Assembly (NCBI GenBank): GCA_030692515.1
Contig: JAUXZS010000016.1
Span: 1-64,000 of the forward strand
Source of the DNA: Bacteroidota bacterium
GTDB lineage: Bacteria > Bacteroidota > Bacteroidia > B-17B0 > Aurantibacillaceae
Length of the DNA: 64,000 nt
Direction of reading: 5' to 3'
The position numbers and the translations under genes were made by a program. Positions 27,635 to 36,430 of the stretch are shown here, piece by piece. The notes below the pieces were generated by a model. The model did not search any database and had not been told where the DNA came from. It saw only the letters and a list, made by a program, of their open reading frames with translations. Position 1 is the stretch's first letter, and the number at the start of each line of letters is the position of its first letter.

Positions 27635-27666
27635 CAAATTTATGCTATAAAATCTAAATACCCAAA
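27635..27666 (-). promoter_or_regulatory. Predicted Bacteroidota-type promoter of T9SS cargo paralogue 1
   Basis: On the minus strand: TTTG (27663-27666), a 20-base spacer, then TAAATTTG (27635-27642), matching the TTTG / TAnnTTTG consensus. It predicts a leader of about 90 bases. Paralogue 2 has the same boxes with the same 20-base spacing. Confidence 0.65.
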
Positions 27667-27675
27667 TAAAAAACA

Positions 27676-27708
27676 AAAAAGCCGCTTCGTTAAACGAAGC
27701 GGCTTTTT
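27676..27708 (-). terminator. Rho-independent terminator of T9SS cargo paralogue 2
   Basis: A perfect hairpin GCCGCTTCGT-TAA-ACGAAGCGGC with flanking A and T runs, about 20 bases after the stop of the gene at 27727. The symmetric flanks would also work in the other direction. Confidence 0.9.
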
Positions 27709-27726
27709 AAAAAAATTAAAAATTAA

Positions 27727-29856
27727 TTATTGAACAACTAATTTTTTAGTGCTAGTAGCATTACCAACTTTAATATTTACTAAATAAATACCAGTAGATA
27801 ATCCTGTTAAATCAACATTAATGTTATTTTCACCAATTTGACCTTGGCTGTTGCTAGATTTAACTAACTGACCAATTGTGCTTAATACAGTGATATTAAC
27901 AGTTGAGTTATCTTTTAAATCAATTGCTAAAGTAGCATTGTTAGAAGCAGGATTTGGGTAAAGAACGCTATTGCTTGCGCTATTTTGTGCATTTTCTTTT
28001 ACACCAACACCACTTGGGAATGTATATGATAATTTACCAGATTGGTACCAAGTTGTATTATTAGTTAATTGAGAAAAAGGATTGCTATTAGTTACAGTTA
28101 ATGGCGTGTAGATATCTACATTTGGTCCAGAAATTGTAGCAGAACCTGTTACAGGAGACATATAATGCAATGTTGCACGGTTAGCAACGCTAGTATTTGG
28201 CGTACCTGTTCCAGAAGCAACTTTTGTTACGTTAATTTCTGTAGGAGAAACAATATACATGTTTGTACCTGTACCAATAGACATACAACGTGTTTTAATG
28301 TTAGGTAAGCTATTGTATTTTCTTGAACCATTTGTAAAGTTAGTATCAGATTCTACCCAAGAATAAGTAATGTATTGGCCATCTGGTGTACGACCTAATT
28401 GAATACGGTGATCAACGTTGTTAGTTTTAGAACCATTTGTTCCTGTTGGATCCCAAGGATTTTCGTTAAAACCATTAGATCCGGTTGCAGCACCTGCTTG
28501 TTCAGAAGAACATGAATCGATAGTTACAAAGTTCCATGGACCAGATCCATCACCAATAAAATCATATAAGTATGGGCGGTTGCCTGGAGTGTGACCCCAA
28601 CGATATAATTCACCACCATTTGACCATTGTTGTAAATAGTTTAATGAGTCAGCATCAATTGATGAATGACTGAACATAACTGCACCAATGTGTAATTTGT
28701 CGTTTGCATCAACTGTAATATCCCAATCAGAGAAAAAAGGAGAAGTAACATTTGTATCAGCATTAGTAGAAGCTAAGTGATCTAAAATTGGTTTCATAGC
28801 AACGCTGTTAAAATCAATTACTGGTAATAATGACCATGATACTCCACTATTTGTAGTTTTATAAATAATAGGATGTTGACCAATATTTTGGCTTGTAGCA
28901 CCAGCTAAAGTACCAATAGTTGCAAAATAACCAACAGTTCCTGCTTCGTTCCAAGCCATTAGAGGAGCAAATCCTAAAACTTTATCGCCAGTAGCTGGCT
29001 CAATTAAAGCTGGAGGAATAATAGAATCAGTAGACCAAGTAAAAGCTCCTGCATTAAAAACACCTTTTGCAATTGCATAACCTCTTAAAGCTGCAAGTGT
29101 TGTGTTATCAGCTTGTAATAAAGCAGCTGAACGTACAATACCATCGTCTGTTGAGCTAAAGCCACAACGAGACCAACCGTGATTAGTAACTGGTCCTGTT
29201 TGTGCAAAAGGGAAAAATTGTTGTGCATTTGGTGCGGTACTTGCCACATTATCAAAGGTATTTAATTGCTTACTCGCATAAAAATTTCCAGTGAATGAAG
29301 ATCCTGCTACAGTTGGTCCTGTTCCAACAACATATGCGTTAGCGATATTAGTATTTCCTGATGGGTTATAGATTCCTCCTTGTGGGTAACGACCCCAATT
29401 GGTAACATCTGACCAGATACAAGTACTATCAAAGGTTGTGCCCCAATTTGTACTAACCATAGCTACAATCACTCCAGCTGCTGCTGAAGAAGGCACTGCT
29501 GGATTTGGCGTATAAGTAGCACTCTTTCTATGAATAAACGAAACTGCATTTAGGTTATCGTTATACTGTAAGGGCTGAGATTCGCCTAATAACATACCAT
29601 AAATATTCTGCGAACCAGTTAATAAATTCCAGTTAATTGTAGATGGTGGTAAACTTGCAGATTTTCCTGATTCCATTGGGCTTAAATCCGGAGTAGTACT
29701 TTTTCTTAAAGTTGTTACTGCGTTTTCAGGCTCAATTGCAAACTTAGCTGCAATTTGGCTGGAAATGTTGCCAACGCTCACAGGCCTTTGTTTTAGTTGT
29801 GGATAGACACTTATTGCTGCTAATAAGGCCGAACCAAGTAGTAATTGTTTTTTCAT
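27727..29856 (-). CDS. T9SS-secreted protein, BNR/propeller-like (paralogue 2)
   Basis: A 709-residue secreted paralogue of the gene at 25435. It starts MKKQLLLGSALLAAISVYPQ (signal peptide) and ends with SVLYPNPASNNATLAIDL through LSTGIYLVNIKVG and TSTKKLVVQ, a type A T9SS sorting domain. Shared internal landmarks are IHRKSATYT, GRYPQGGIYNPSGNTNIANAY, YKTTNSGVSWSLLPVIDFN, YRWGHTPGNRPYLYDFIGDGSG and IQLGRTPDGQYITYSWVESDTNFTNG. The repeated Asp-box-like motifs suggest a beta-propeller. It has its own promoter and terminator, so the two copies are separately transcribed. No function is known to me; the pair probably arose by tandem duplication. Confidence 0.85.
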   Translation of the reverse strand: MKKQLLLGSALLAAISVYPQLKQRPVSVGNISSQIAAKFAIEPENAVTTLRKSTTPDLSPMESGKSASLPPSTINWNLLTGSQNIYGMLLGESQPLQYNDNLNAVSFIHRKSATYTPNPAVPSSAAAGVIVAMVSTNWGTTFDSTCIWSDVTNWGRYPQGGIYNPSGNTNIANAYVVGTGPTVAGSSFTGNFYASKQLNTFDNVASTAPNAQQFFPFAQTGPVTNHGWSRCGFSSTDDGIVRSAALLQADNTTLAALRGYAIAKGVFNAGAFTWSTDSIIPPALIEPATGDKVLGFAPLMAWNEAGTVGYFATIGTLAGATSQNIGQHPIIYKTTNSGVSWSLLPVIDFNSVAMKPILDHLASTNADTNVTSPFFSDWDITVDANDKLHIGAVMFSHSSIDADSLNYLQQWSNGGELYRWGHTPGNRPYLYDFIGDGSGPWNFVTIDSCSSEQAGAATGSNGFNENPWDPTGTNGSKTNNVDHRIQLGRTPDGQYITYSWVESDTNFTNGSRKYNSLPNIKTRCMSIGTGTNMYIVSPTEINVTKVASGTGTPNTSVANRATLHYMSPVTGSATISGPNVDIYTPLTVTNSNPFSQLTNNTTWYQSGKLSYTFPSGVGVKENAQNSASNSVLYPNPASNNATLAIDLKDNSTVNITVLSTIGQLVKSSNSQGQIGENNINVDLTGLSTGIYLVNIKVGNATSTKKLVVQ

Positions 29857-30008
29857 GTTTATTTGGTTTTAGGTATTTAAATTTAAAATTGATTATAAAT
29901 AAAGGGCTAAAATAGAGAAAGCATTAAATTAAACCAAATTTAATTTGATGAAATCGCTAATTTTAACAATACTATTTACTTGGGTTTTTTTTATTAAGGA
30001 GATTAAAC

Positions 30009-30040
30009 CAAATTTATAAAATAAAAATGATAAAACCAAA
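30009..30040 (-). promoter_or_regulatory. Predicted Bacteroidota-type promoter of T9SS cargo paralogue 2
   Basis: On the minus strand: TTTG (30037-30040), 20 bases, then TAAATTTG (30009-30016). Same boxes and spacing as in the promoter of paralogue 1, but with a longer leader of roughly 150 bases before the ATG at 29856. Confidence 0.6.
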
Positions 30041-30047
30041 TTATAAC

Positions 30048-30080
30048 AAAAAAAGCTGCTAATTTCTTAGCAGCTTTTTT
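30048..30080 (-). terminator. Rho-independent terminator of the HU gene
   Basis: AAGCTGCTAA-TTTC-TTAGCAGCTT hairpin with A-run and T-run on either side, just after the stop of the HU gene. It slightly overlaps the upstream edge of the paralogue 2 promoter region. Confidence 0.88.
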
Positions 30081-30097
30081 ATTTAATTGCATTGCAA

Positions 30098-30379
30098 TTA
30101 TTTTCCTTTGTTAACTGAACCAGCTAAATCTGAACCAGCCTTAAATTTTACTACTTTTTTAGCAGCAATTTTAATTTCTTTACCAGTTTGAGGATTACGA
30201 CCAGTACGAGCAGCACGTTTAGCTACTGTAAAAGAACCGAAACCTACTAAACCAATACGCTCACCTTTTTTTAGAGCTTTGTGAATAGCTTCGATTGTTG
30301 AATCTAATGCACGACCTGAATCTGCTTTAGTTAACTTAGAACCTGCTGCGATAGCATCAATTAATTCTGCTTTGTTCAT
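30098..30379 (-). CDS. HU family DNA-binding protein
   Basis: A 93-residue nucleoid protein of the HU/IHF family, of standard length. It starts [11 protein letters not shown] with the helix-turn pair, has [23 protein letters not shown] (the beta-arm with the RNP proline that intercalates in DNA), and ends in [16 protein letters not shown]. It compacts and bends DNA as a dimer. It is transcribed alone, with a promoter at 30424-30453 and a terminator at 30048-30080. Lysine-rich codon use and short length fit a highly expressed gene. Confidence 0.96.
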   Translation of the reverse strand: MNKAELIDAIAAGSKLTKADSGRALDSTIEAIHKALKKGERIGLVGFGSFTVAKRAARTGRNPQTGKEIKIAAKKVVKFKAGSDLAGSVNKGK

Positions 30380-30423
30380 TTTTTTTGTTTTTTAGGGTTA
30401 AACAATTAATTAAATTATTAATA

Positions 30424-30453
30424 CAAATTTATACGGAAAAGCCTATTTGTCAA
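30424..30453 (-). promoter_or_regulatory. Predicted promoter of the HU gene
   Basis: On the minus strand: TTGACA (30448-30453), 16 bases, then TAAATTTG (30424-30431), the Bacteroidota -7 box. A second TTGACA-like copy lies 13 bases further upstream (TTGACAAAACACTTGACA), so the -33 region is doubled. Confidence 0.6.
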
Positions 30454-30622
30454 GTGTTTTGTCAAAAAAAGTGGCTGTTTTGTTGATAAATCGCGATATT
30501 GTTAATAAATATGGCGTGTACTAGGCTTTAATAAAGGGTTTTTATGATTTTTACTAAGCTTTTTGTTGTTTAATAGGTGCTAAAAGCCGAATACTGTCTG
30601 TAATTGTTACTAACGCGTCTTT

Positions 30623-31588
30623 TTACGAAACAAACTTGGCATTCTCCTTTATCTTAAAACCTCTCAAAAACTCTTGTATAGAAATTTTTTTCTTGCCTTG
30701 CAATTGAAGTTCTTTTACATCTATTAAACCATCTTCGCAATACACCTTTAAAAAAGTTTTGTTGTCGGTATAAAGCGAACCGTTAGGATGGTTTGGCGAA
30801 CCTAATTCATATTTCGAATGATAAATTTTCACAAGCTGAATCTCCTCGTCGCCGTTTTTTAATTGTGTGTATGCTGCAGGATAAGGCGATAAACCGCGTA
30901 TTAAATTATATATTTCAATTGCAGGTTTTTCCCAATCAATTAAACAATCTTCCTTAAAAATTTTTGGTGCGTGGCAAGCTAAGCTTTCGTTCTGAGGTAA
31001 AAATTTTAACTCTTTTCCACTTTCAAAACTAATTTGAATTTCTTTTACTGTTTTTAAAATTAGTTCGGCGCCAACTTGCATCAATTTATCATGTAATTCT
31101 CCGGCGGTGGTAGTTTCTTCAATATGTACTTTTTCTTGAAATAAAATATTCCCCGTATCAATTTGGTGTTTTAATTTAAAAGTTGTAACTCCACTTTCTG
31201 TTTCGCCTTTTATAATTGCCCAGTTTATTGGCGCAGCGCCTCTGTACTTCGGTAATAAAGATGCGTGTAAATTAAATGTTCCCATTTTTGGCATGTCCCA
31301 AACAACTTCGGGCAACATTCTAAATGCCACAACAAATTGTAAATCCGCCTTTAAATTTTTTAATTCAGAAATAAAATGTTCGTCCTTTAATTTTTCGGGT
31401 TGCAATAATTTTAAATTGTGCTCTACCGCAAATTTTTTGATAGCAGACTGTTGTATCTGTTGTCCTCTTCCTGCCGGTTTATCAGGCGCAGTAACAACCC
31501 CTACCACATTATAATTATTTTTAATTAAAATGGCTAGGCTTGCAACGGCAAACTCGGGGGTTCCCATAAATACAATTCGCATACTCAT
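30623..31588 (-). CDS. fmt: Methionyl-tRNA formyltransferase
   Basis: Formylates the initiator Met-tRNA using 10-formyltetrahydrofolate. The start region is MRIVFMGTPEFAVASL. The catalytic signature is FNLHASLLPKYRGAAPINWAI (Asn, His and the later Asp of the formyltransferase site), with DKPAGRGQ near the folate site and the C-terminal Fmt_C domain from about residue 205 (LRGLSPYPAAYTQL). The frame is open to 31624, but ATG at 31586-31588 (or 31580-31582) gives the family's usual N-terminus; 322 residues is normal. It is followed by the HU gene in the same direction, 243 bases away, so the two are not obviously one operon. Confidence 0.95.
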   Translation of the reverse strand: MSMRIVFMGTPEFAVASLAILIKNNYNVVGVVTAPDKPAGRGQQIQQSAIKKFAVEHNLKLLQPEKLKDEHFISELKNLKADLQFVVAFRMLPEVVWDMPKMGTFNLHASLLPKYRGAAPINWAIIKGETESGVTTFKLKHQIDTGNILFQEKVHIEETTTAGELHDKLMQVGAELILKTVKEIQISFESGKELKFLPQNESLACHAPKIFKEDCLIDWEKPAIEIYNLIRGLSPYPAAYTQLKNGDEEIQLVKIYHSKYELGSPNHPNGSLYTDNKTFLKVYCEDGLIDVKELQLQGKKKISIQEFLRGFKIKENAKFVS

Positions 31589-31726
31589 TTTCTGAATTTT
31601 TTTTGTAGCCCTAATAATTTGCAATTACATGAATACATTAGTAAGCGCAAAAATAACAAACATTTCTTTTGTCTTTCGCAAAGTAAATATTAATACTTGC
31701 TCTCATAAAAATCTAAAGATACTAAA

Positions 31727-31761
31727 CAAAAAAGGGGCTTCGATATGAAGCCCCTTTTTTG
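31727..31761 (-). terminator. Rho-independent terminator of the third T9SS cargo gene
   Basis: GGGGCTTC-GATAT-GAAGCCCC hairpin (31734-31754) bordered by an A-run and a T-run, directly after the stop codon of the gene at 31779. Confidence 0.9.
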
Positions 31762-31778
31762 TTTATTGAATTCAGAAA

Positions 31779-33965
31779 TTATTCTAAAATGATTTTTTTA
31801 GTCATTTTGTTTCCGTTGTTTTCAAAAGTAATAAAGTAAACACCTTTTGATTGGCTCGATAAATCAATATTTTTTGAGTTATTGAATTTACCAACTAAAA
31901 TAGTAGAACCTAAAATATTAGTTACTGTGTAATTAATATTATCGTTAATTAAAGTAGTAGCAACGCTAAACATTCCGCTTGTAGGATTAGGGAATAAGCT
32001 GATAGAATTTAAAATTCCAGCGTTTTCGTTAATTCCACTACATACAGAAATAGAAATTGTTTGAGTCGTAGTTATTGAACCCGAAGCATTACTAGCAGTT
32101 AAATTAACAGTATAAATATTTGCTGCAGTAAAGGTAATTGAAGGCGCAGGAGCTGTTGGATTTGAGAACTGAGCTCCAACTGGTGTAGATGACCAAGCAT
32201 AAGAAATTGGAGTGATAGAAGAAGTAGTAGAATTAGTACTAGTTACTGCTGTAGTTACACAACCAATAGCTGGAATACTAAAACTAGCATTTGGAGGGCA
32301 AGTTGAAACAGTTACAGTATTAACTGCGCTGTTAGATCCTGTCATGTTAGTTGCAACAACACCAATTGAATAAACACCAGCAGTATTAAATGTAAATGAT
32401 GGTGCAGAAGCTGAAGCGTTTGAAATAACTACGCCTGCAGAAGGAGTGGTTGTCCAGTTATAAGTAGATGCAGGATTACCTGTAGTAGTATTAGTTACAG
32501 TATAAGTAAGTTTTGTACAAGCTGTTGAAGCTCCAGTAAACCCAGCAGTTGGTGTTTGACAAGCCTGAACTAAAACTACTTGAGTAGCACTGTTAGTACC
32601 AGTTGTGTTTGACGCCATTAAAGTAATTGTGTAAGAACCAGCTGTTGCAAATATAACACTTGGATTAGTTGCACTTGTACTTGAAAATACAGCAGCAGGA
32701 GATGAAGACCAAGTATAAGTTGGTGTTGGATTTCCTGTTGATGTATTATTTAATGTAGTTGATGCAGTTGGACCAGATAAACATAACATTGGAGGAGCAC
32801 TAAATGCAGCAGTTGGAGGTGCTGGCGTAGTAATTGCTGGTCCAGTATATTTATAAATACCACCAACACCAGGAGTAGTTGGATCGCTAAATCCACCAGC
32901 CCAGCCTGTTGTTCCATTAACAAAATCAACAGTTAAATATTGAATTCCTGTTGAACCCCAATCTGTCCAAGTTGTACCTGCATCTTGAGAATAAGAAATA
33001 ATTTGATTTGAAGTTCCTGCACCACAAGAAGCATAGCTAGAAGTTCCTGGAATAGAACCCATATTGTTCATTCCTAAATTTGGATCAAGCGCCGCAATCA
33101 TTGTCCATGTTACACCACCGTCTGTAGTATTCCATTGCTCTAAAGTAGTGTTATTTGCATACACCCAAGTATAACCATTTAAAGGAGTGCTAAAAGCAAT
33201 TTCGTTAACGGAGCTAATAGCATTAACTGTTGAAACATTCCAAGTTAATCCACCATCAGTTGAACGGAAAATACGACCTTCATTTGTTCCAAACCAAATA
33301 TTGTTAGAACCTAATTTAGTATACACTCCTGTTAAACCATATTCACCAGCAGATGCAGGATTAGGAATATTAGCACCTGGTACTAGTGACCAGCTATTTC
33401 CGCCGTCAGTAGTTCTCCAGATTTCATATTCATTTCCTATACCAGGATGAGCGTCACCCATAGTAATACCTATTTGAGGTGTAACAAACGTAACGATGTT
33501 GCAAAAAGAAGCTGCATTTGTATACATTCCAGCAGCAGTCATATTTTGCCAAGTAACTCCACCATTTGTTGTTCTATGAATAGCACCTTTATTTTGACCA
33601 GCTTTTAAATAAGAAGCAACCCAACAAGTGTTTGCATCCACACCTTCCATACTAGAAATTTTAAAAGAGTTTGTGTCACCAACTATTGGTGTGGTAGTAC
33701 TTTGATAAATATTACCAGAAGTATATGATGTTCCACCATTAGTTGTTCTTGTAAACCAACTGTAATTTCTACCGGTATTTCCAGTAGTTCCATCATAACC
33801 ATGCGCCCAAACTACATTTGCGTCAACCGCACTTAGTAATCTAACACCAGTTGAAACCTTAGGCCAAGCAGCGTTTTGAGTCACAGACCAACTTGGGCTG
33901 GCTACTTGTCCGATTGCAGAACTCACTGCAAGAGCTCCGAAAATTGAGAGTAATGTTTTTTTCAT
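31779..33965 (-). CDS. T9SS-secreted protein with Ycf48-like propeller and PKD-like repeats
   Basis: A 728-residue secreted protein. It has a signal peptide (MKKTLLSIFGALAVSSAIGQ), then a Ycf48/BNR-like propeller of about 350 residues with recurring TTNGGT/TTDGG-S-W motifs (RTTNGGTSYTSG, HRTTNGGVTWQN, RTTDGGNSWSLV, RSTDGGLTWNV, NTTDGGVTWTMI). Three PKD/Ig-like repeats of about 80 residues follow, each with a TxTWSSSP/TYNWTTTP-type core and a GSYTITLMASN/GVYSIGVVATN-type strand. The C-terminus SLFPNPTSGMFSVATT through KNIDLSSQSKGVYFITFE and KMTKKIILE is a type A T9SS sorting domain. Cysteines near the repeat borders may form disulfides. Probably a cell-surface adhesin-like protein; the ligand is unknown. 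Confidence 0.86.
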   Translation of the reverse strand: MKKTLLSIFGALAVSSAIGQVASPSWSVTQNAAWPKVSTGVRLLSAVDANVVWAHGYDGTTGNTGRNYSWFTRTTNGGTSYTSGNIYQSTTTPIVGDTNSFKISSMEGVDANTCWVASYLKAGQNKGAIHRTTNGGVTWQNMTAAGMYTNAASFCNIVTFVTPQIGITMGDAHPGIGNEYEIWRTTDGGNSWSLVPGANIPNPASAGEYGLTGVYTKLGSNNIWFGTNEGRIFRSTDGGLTWNVSTVNAISSVNEIAFSTPLNGYTWVYANNTTLEQWNTTDGGVTWTMIAALDPNLGMNNMGSIPGTSSYASCGAGTSNQIISYSQDAGTTWTDWGSTGIQYLTVDFVNGTTGWAGGFSDPTTPGVGGIYKYTGPAITTPAPPTAAFSAPPMLCLSGPTASTTLNNTSTGNPTPTYTWSSSPAAVFSSTSATNPSVIFATAGSYTITLMASNTTGTNSATQVVLVQACQTPTAGFTGASTACTKLTYTVTNTTTGNPASTYNWTTTPSAGVVISNASASAPSFTFNTAGVYSIGVVATNMTGSNSAVNTVTVSTCPPNASFSIPAIGCVTTAVTSTNSTTSSITPISYAWSSTPVGAQFSNPTAPAPSITFTAANIYTVNLTASNASGSITTTQTISISVCSGINENAGILNSISLFPNPTSGMFSVATTLINDNINYTVTNILGSTILVGKFNNSKNIDLSSQSKGVYFITFENNGNKMTKKIILE

Positions 33966-34028
33966 GTTTTAATTTTATAAATTTTGCATTAAAGATATAT
34001 AAAAAAAATTAAACAATTTTAATAAAAA

Positions 34029-34063
34029 TTTGATTTTAACAATAATCAAAAAGCATACCTTTA
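34029..34063 (+). promoter_or_regulatory. Possible promoter of the flavoprotein gene
   Basis: TTTG (34029-34032), a 23-base spacer and TACCTTTA (34056-34063, close to TAnnTTTG), 13 bases before the ATG at 34077. The spacing is at the upper end and the leader would be very short, so this is a weak prediction. Confidence 0.35.
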
Positions 34064-34076
34064 CGCAAATTTTTAA

Positions 34077-35087
34077 ATGATTACTACAGATATTGTTATA
34101 GTTGGTGCAGGGCCAGTTGCTTTGTTTGCTATTTTTGAAGCAGGCCTCTTAAAAATGCGCTGCCATTTAGTTGACTATTTACCGCAAATTGGTGGTCAAT
34201 TATCAGAAATTTATCCTAAAAAACCTATTTATGATATTCCAGGATTCCCAACTATTTTAGCGCAAGAATTAATAGATAATTTAAAAAAACAAGCCGAACC
34301 TTTTCATCCAACGTTTACTTTGGGAGAACGTATAGAATCTCTTGAAAAAAAAGATGAAAGAGATTTTATAATGACAACAAATATGGGTACAAAAATTCAT
34401 GCTAAAGTAGTTGTTATTGCCGCTGGTTTAGGTTGTTTTGAGCCTCGGAAGCCCGAGATATTAGGTATTGAGAATTTTGAAAATGGTAAGGGAGTTAATT
34501 ACATGATTTTAGATCCTGAAAAATACTTCGATCAAAAAATGATAATTGCGGGAGGTGGCGATAGCGCTTTAGATTGGGCTATTTTTTTAAGTGATGTATG
34601 CAGCGAATTAACTCTAGTGCACCGAAGCGAAAGTTTTAGAGGCGCTCCAGATAGCGTAAATAAAGTAATGAAACTGGCTGAGTCAGGAAAAATTAAATTG
34701 CTGCTTAACACCAATATTTTATCTGTTAGTGGTAATTCTGTTTTAGAAAGTGTTGACTTAATTAATTCAAAAACTCAAGAAAAAACCACACTTAAAACAA
34801 ACCATTTAATTCCTCTTTTTGGATTAAGTCCTAAGTTAGGGCCGATAGAAAGTTGGGGATTAAATTTAGATAAAAATGCAATAGAAGTTAATACAGAAGA
34901 TTACAGCACTAACGTTTCTGGTATTTACGCAATTGGCGACATTAATTCGTATAAAAATAAATTAAAACTAATTTTATGTGGTTTTCACGAAGCTGCATTA
35001 ATGAGCCATAGTGCCTATAAGTATATTAATCCAGGTGTAAAATACACTATGAAATACACTACCGTTCAAGGGGTGAATGAGTTTTAA
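34077..35087 (+). CDS. Ferredoxin--NADP(+) reductase-like flavoprotein (TrxB-type)
   Basis: A 336-residue two-dinucleotide-binding flavoprotein. The FAD motif is DIVIVGAGPVALFA near the N-terminus, followed by DYLPQIGGQLSEIYPKKPIYDIPGFP, which is highly typical of the YumC/thioredoxin-reductase-like ferredoxin-NADP+ reductases. The NADPH motif is MIIAGGGDSALDWA, and the second FAD motif is GIYAIGDIN. The redox CxxC of true thioredoxin reductases is absent, which favours the FNR class. It would move electrons between NADPH and ferredoxin or flavodoxin in the cytoplasm. It is divergent to the T9SS gene on its left. Confidence 0.92.
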   Translation: MITTDIVIVGAGPVALFAIFEAGLLKMRCHLVDYLPQIGGQLSEIYPKKPIYDIPGFPTILAQELIDNLKKQAEPFHPTFTLGERIESLEKKDERDFIMTTNMGTKIHAKVVVIAAGLGCFEPRKPEILGIENFENGKGVNYMILDPEKYFDQKMIIAGGGDSALDWAIFLSDVCSELTLVHRSESFRGAPDSVNKVMKLAESGKIKLLLNTNILSVSGNSVLESVDLINSKTQEKTTLKTNHLIPLFGLSPKLGPIESWGLNLDKNAIEVNTEDYSTNVSGIYAIGDINSYKNKLKLILCGFHEAALMSHSAYKYINPGVKYTMKYTTVQGVNEF

Positions 35088-35102
35088 GTTTTCGAAAACT
35101 TA

Positions 35103-35246
35103 AACCACATAGAAACATAGAATTTTTTGTTTTCATCTTTTCTTACTTTCTAAAGAAATTATAGGCTTTATTTCGCTTTTGATGAAATAACTACATAAAC
35201 TCTTTTGTGTAATACTATTTTAAAAAAACTATGTGCCTATGTGGTT
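35103..35246. repeat. MITE-like element, copy B (~144 bp, terminal inverted repeats)
   Basis: Left end AACCACATAGAAACATAG (35103-35120) and right end CTATGTGCCTATGTGGTT (35229-35246) are imperfect inverse copies of each other and match those of copy A at 22011. Length is 144 versus about 141. The interior differs except for short shared pieces (AAACTCT..TGTG). It fills the gap between two convergent genes and its last base is the first base of the reverse-strand stop codon of the glycosyltransferase gene at 35246. Confidence 0.6.
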
Positions 35247-36247
35247 CAATAGTTTTTAACATCTTTAAAATTATATGCTAAAACAATGTGCTGAGTACAT
35301 ACCTCCACACCAAATTTTTCTTTCCAATAGTCCGCTAAATATTCTTGCTCAGTTTGTCCCGGAGTTGGAATTAAAATTAATTTTTTTTTATTTAAGAGAT
35401 GCAAATCCATTAAAGTGCTGTATCCACTTCTGCAAATAATTGTTTCTGCATTTAAAATTAAATTTTTCAGTTCTTCGTCAAAAGCAAAATCAATAATTTT
35501 AATATTCTTGTTTTCAATTTTAACTTTCTTTTTAGTTCCCCTTACTAAAATAATTTTCTTATCAGCGGTTTTAAATTTTTCTAAAAAAATATTTTCCAAA
35601 ATTGTTCGTTGTGGTTCAACGCCAGATAATAAAATCAAGTAGTCATTTTTTTCCTGAGCTGCGGGAATTATGTTTGCAAAACTTAAGGCGCTTTGTGGGC
35701 CAATATATTCCACCGGAATTTTTATATTTTTTGAATTGCTTAATTGGCCGGATAAACGAAGGTTTTCATCTTCATAATCTGGTACCCAAACTTTATTAAA
35801 CCGATGAATGTACTTTAAATTAATTTTATTTGCCAACGAAGTGAAAAAGGGTGTTTTTAAATTTAGTTGGTGAGTAACAAAAATATTTTCGCAATTGCTA
35901 TTATATAAACCAAAGCGATTGTCGCTAATTATTATATCAAATTTGTAGTCTTTAAAAATTTGCGCTAATACTTTTGTTTCTTGTTTAATTACAGCTTTAA
36001 TTTTAAAAGCCTGCATTAAAATTTTTAACCACACCGGTAAGTAGTTTGAATAAATAATAGTGTATGAAGGCAGGTTTATTTTTTGATGTTGAGGAAAGTA
36101 TTTTTCAAAAAAAAATGAATTTAAATCGGTAACCCCAATAATTATATTATTGTTTTTTTCTAGATTTTTTATGATGGATACACACCTGGTTGCATGCCCA
36201 ATACCCCAATCAATCGGAGAAATAAATATGGTTTTACCTGTTATCAA
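35246..36247 (-). CDS. MurG-like glycosyltransferase (GT28-type C-terminal domain)
   Basis: A 333-residue GT-B protein. The N-terminus TIFISPIDWGIGHATRCVSII has the glycine-rich GIGHATR loop of UDP-glycosyltransferases. The C-terminal part has LILLSGVEPQRTILEN, LIILNAETIICRSGYSTLMDLHLLNKKKLILIPTPGQTEQEYLA, the donor-site stretch of GT28/MurG-type enzymes. No membrane helix or signal peptide is seen. The start is TTG at 36245-36247; no near ATG is available. It is not in a recognisable pathway cluster. Its stop codon is formed at the edge of a repeat element. Confidence 0.78.
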   Translation of the reverse strand: MITGKTIFISPIDWGIGHATRCVSIIKNLEKNNNIIIGVTDLNSFFFEKYFPQHQKINLPSYTIIYSNYLPVWLKILMQAFKIKAVIKQETKVLAQIFKDYKFDIIISDNRFGLYNSNCENIFVTHQLNLKTPFFTSLANKINLKYIHRFNKVWVPDYEDENLRLSGQLSNSKNIKIPVEYIGPQSALSFANIIPAAQEKNDYLILLSGVEPQRTILENIFLEKFKTADKKIILVRGTKKKVKIENKNIKIIDFAFDEELKNLILNAETIICRSGYSTLMDLHLLNKKKLILIPTPGQTEQEYLADYWKEKFGVEVCTQHIVLAYNFKDVKNY

Positions 36248-36430
36248 AATATAAATCTAATATAGGTAATGATGCTACAATTAAGCTACGAATTACACTA
36301 ATTTCACTAAATTTTTTATTTCTATATTCAGATTTAGGGAAAATTAATTACACTCATAACTAAAATGAGGTATAAACACTGTCTTATTAAAACGTATTGA
36401 TTATCTAGTGCCTTTCTTGGCTAACCAAAA

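Noticed and set aside
25435-33965. Antisense ORFs over the T9SS cargo genes and other long genes (for example 26091-26348, 26899-27108, 33187-33450)
   Set aside because: They have shadow-type compositions, no domain and no plausible start signals. The opposite strand carries the real genes.
36248-36430. Small gene or RNA between the MurG-like and DUF1801 genes
   Set aside because: The 183 bases are AT-rich without an ORF, a hairpin or a known motif.
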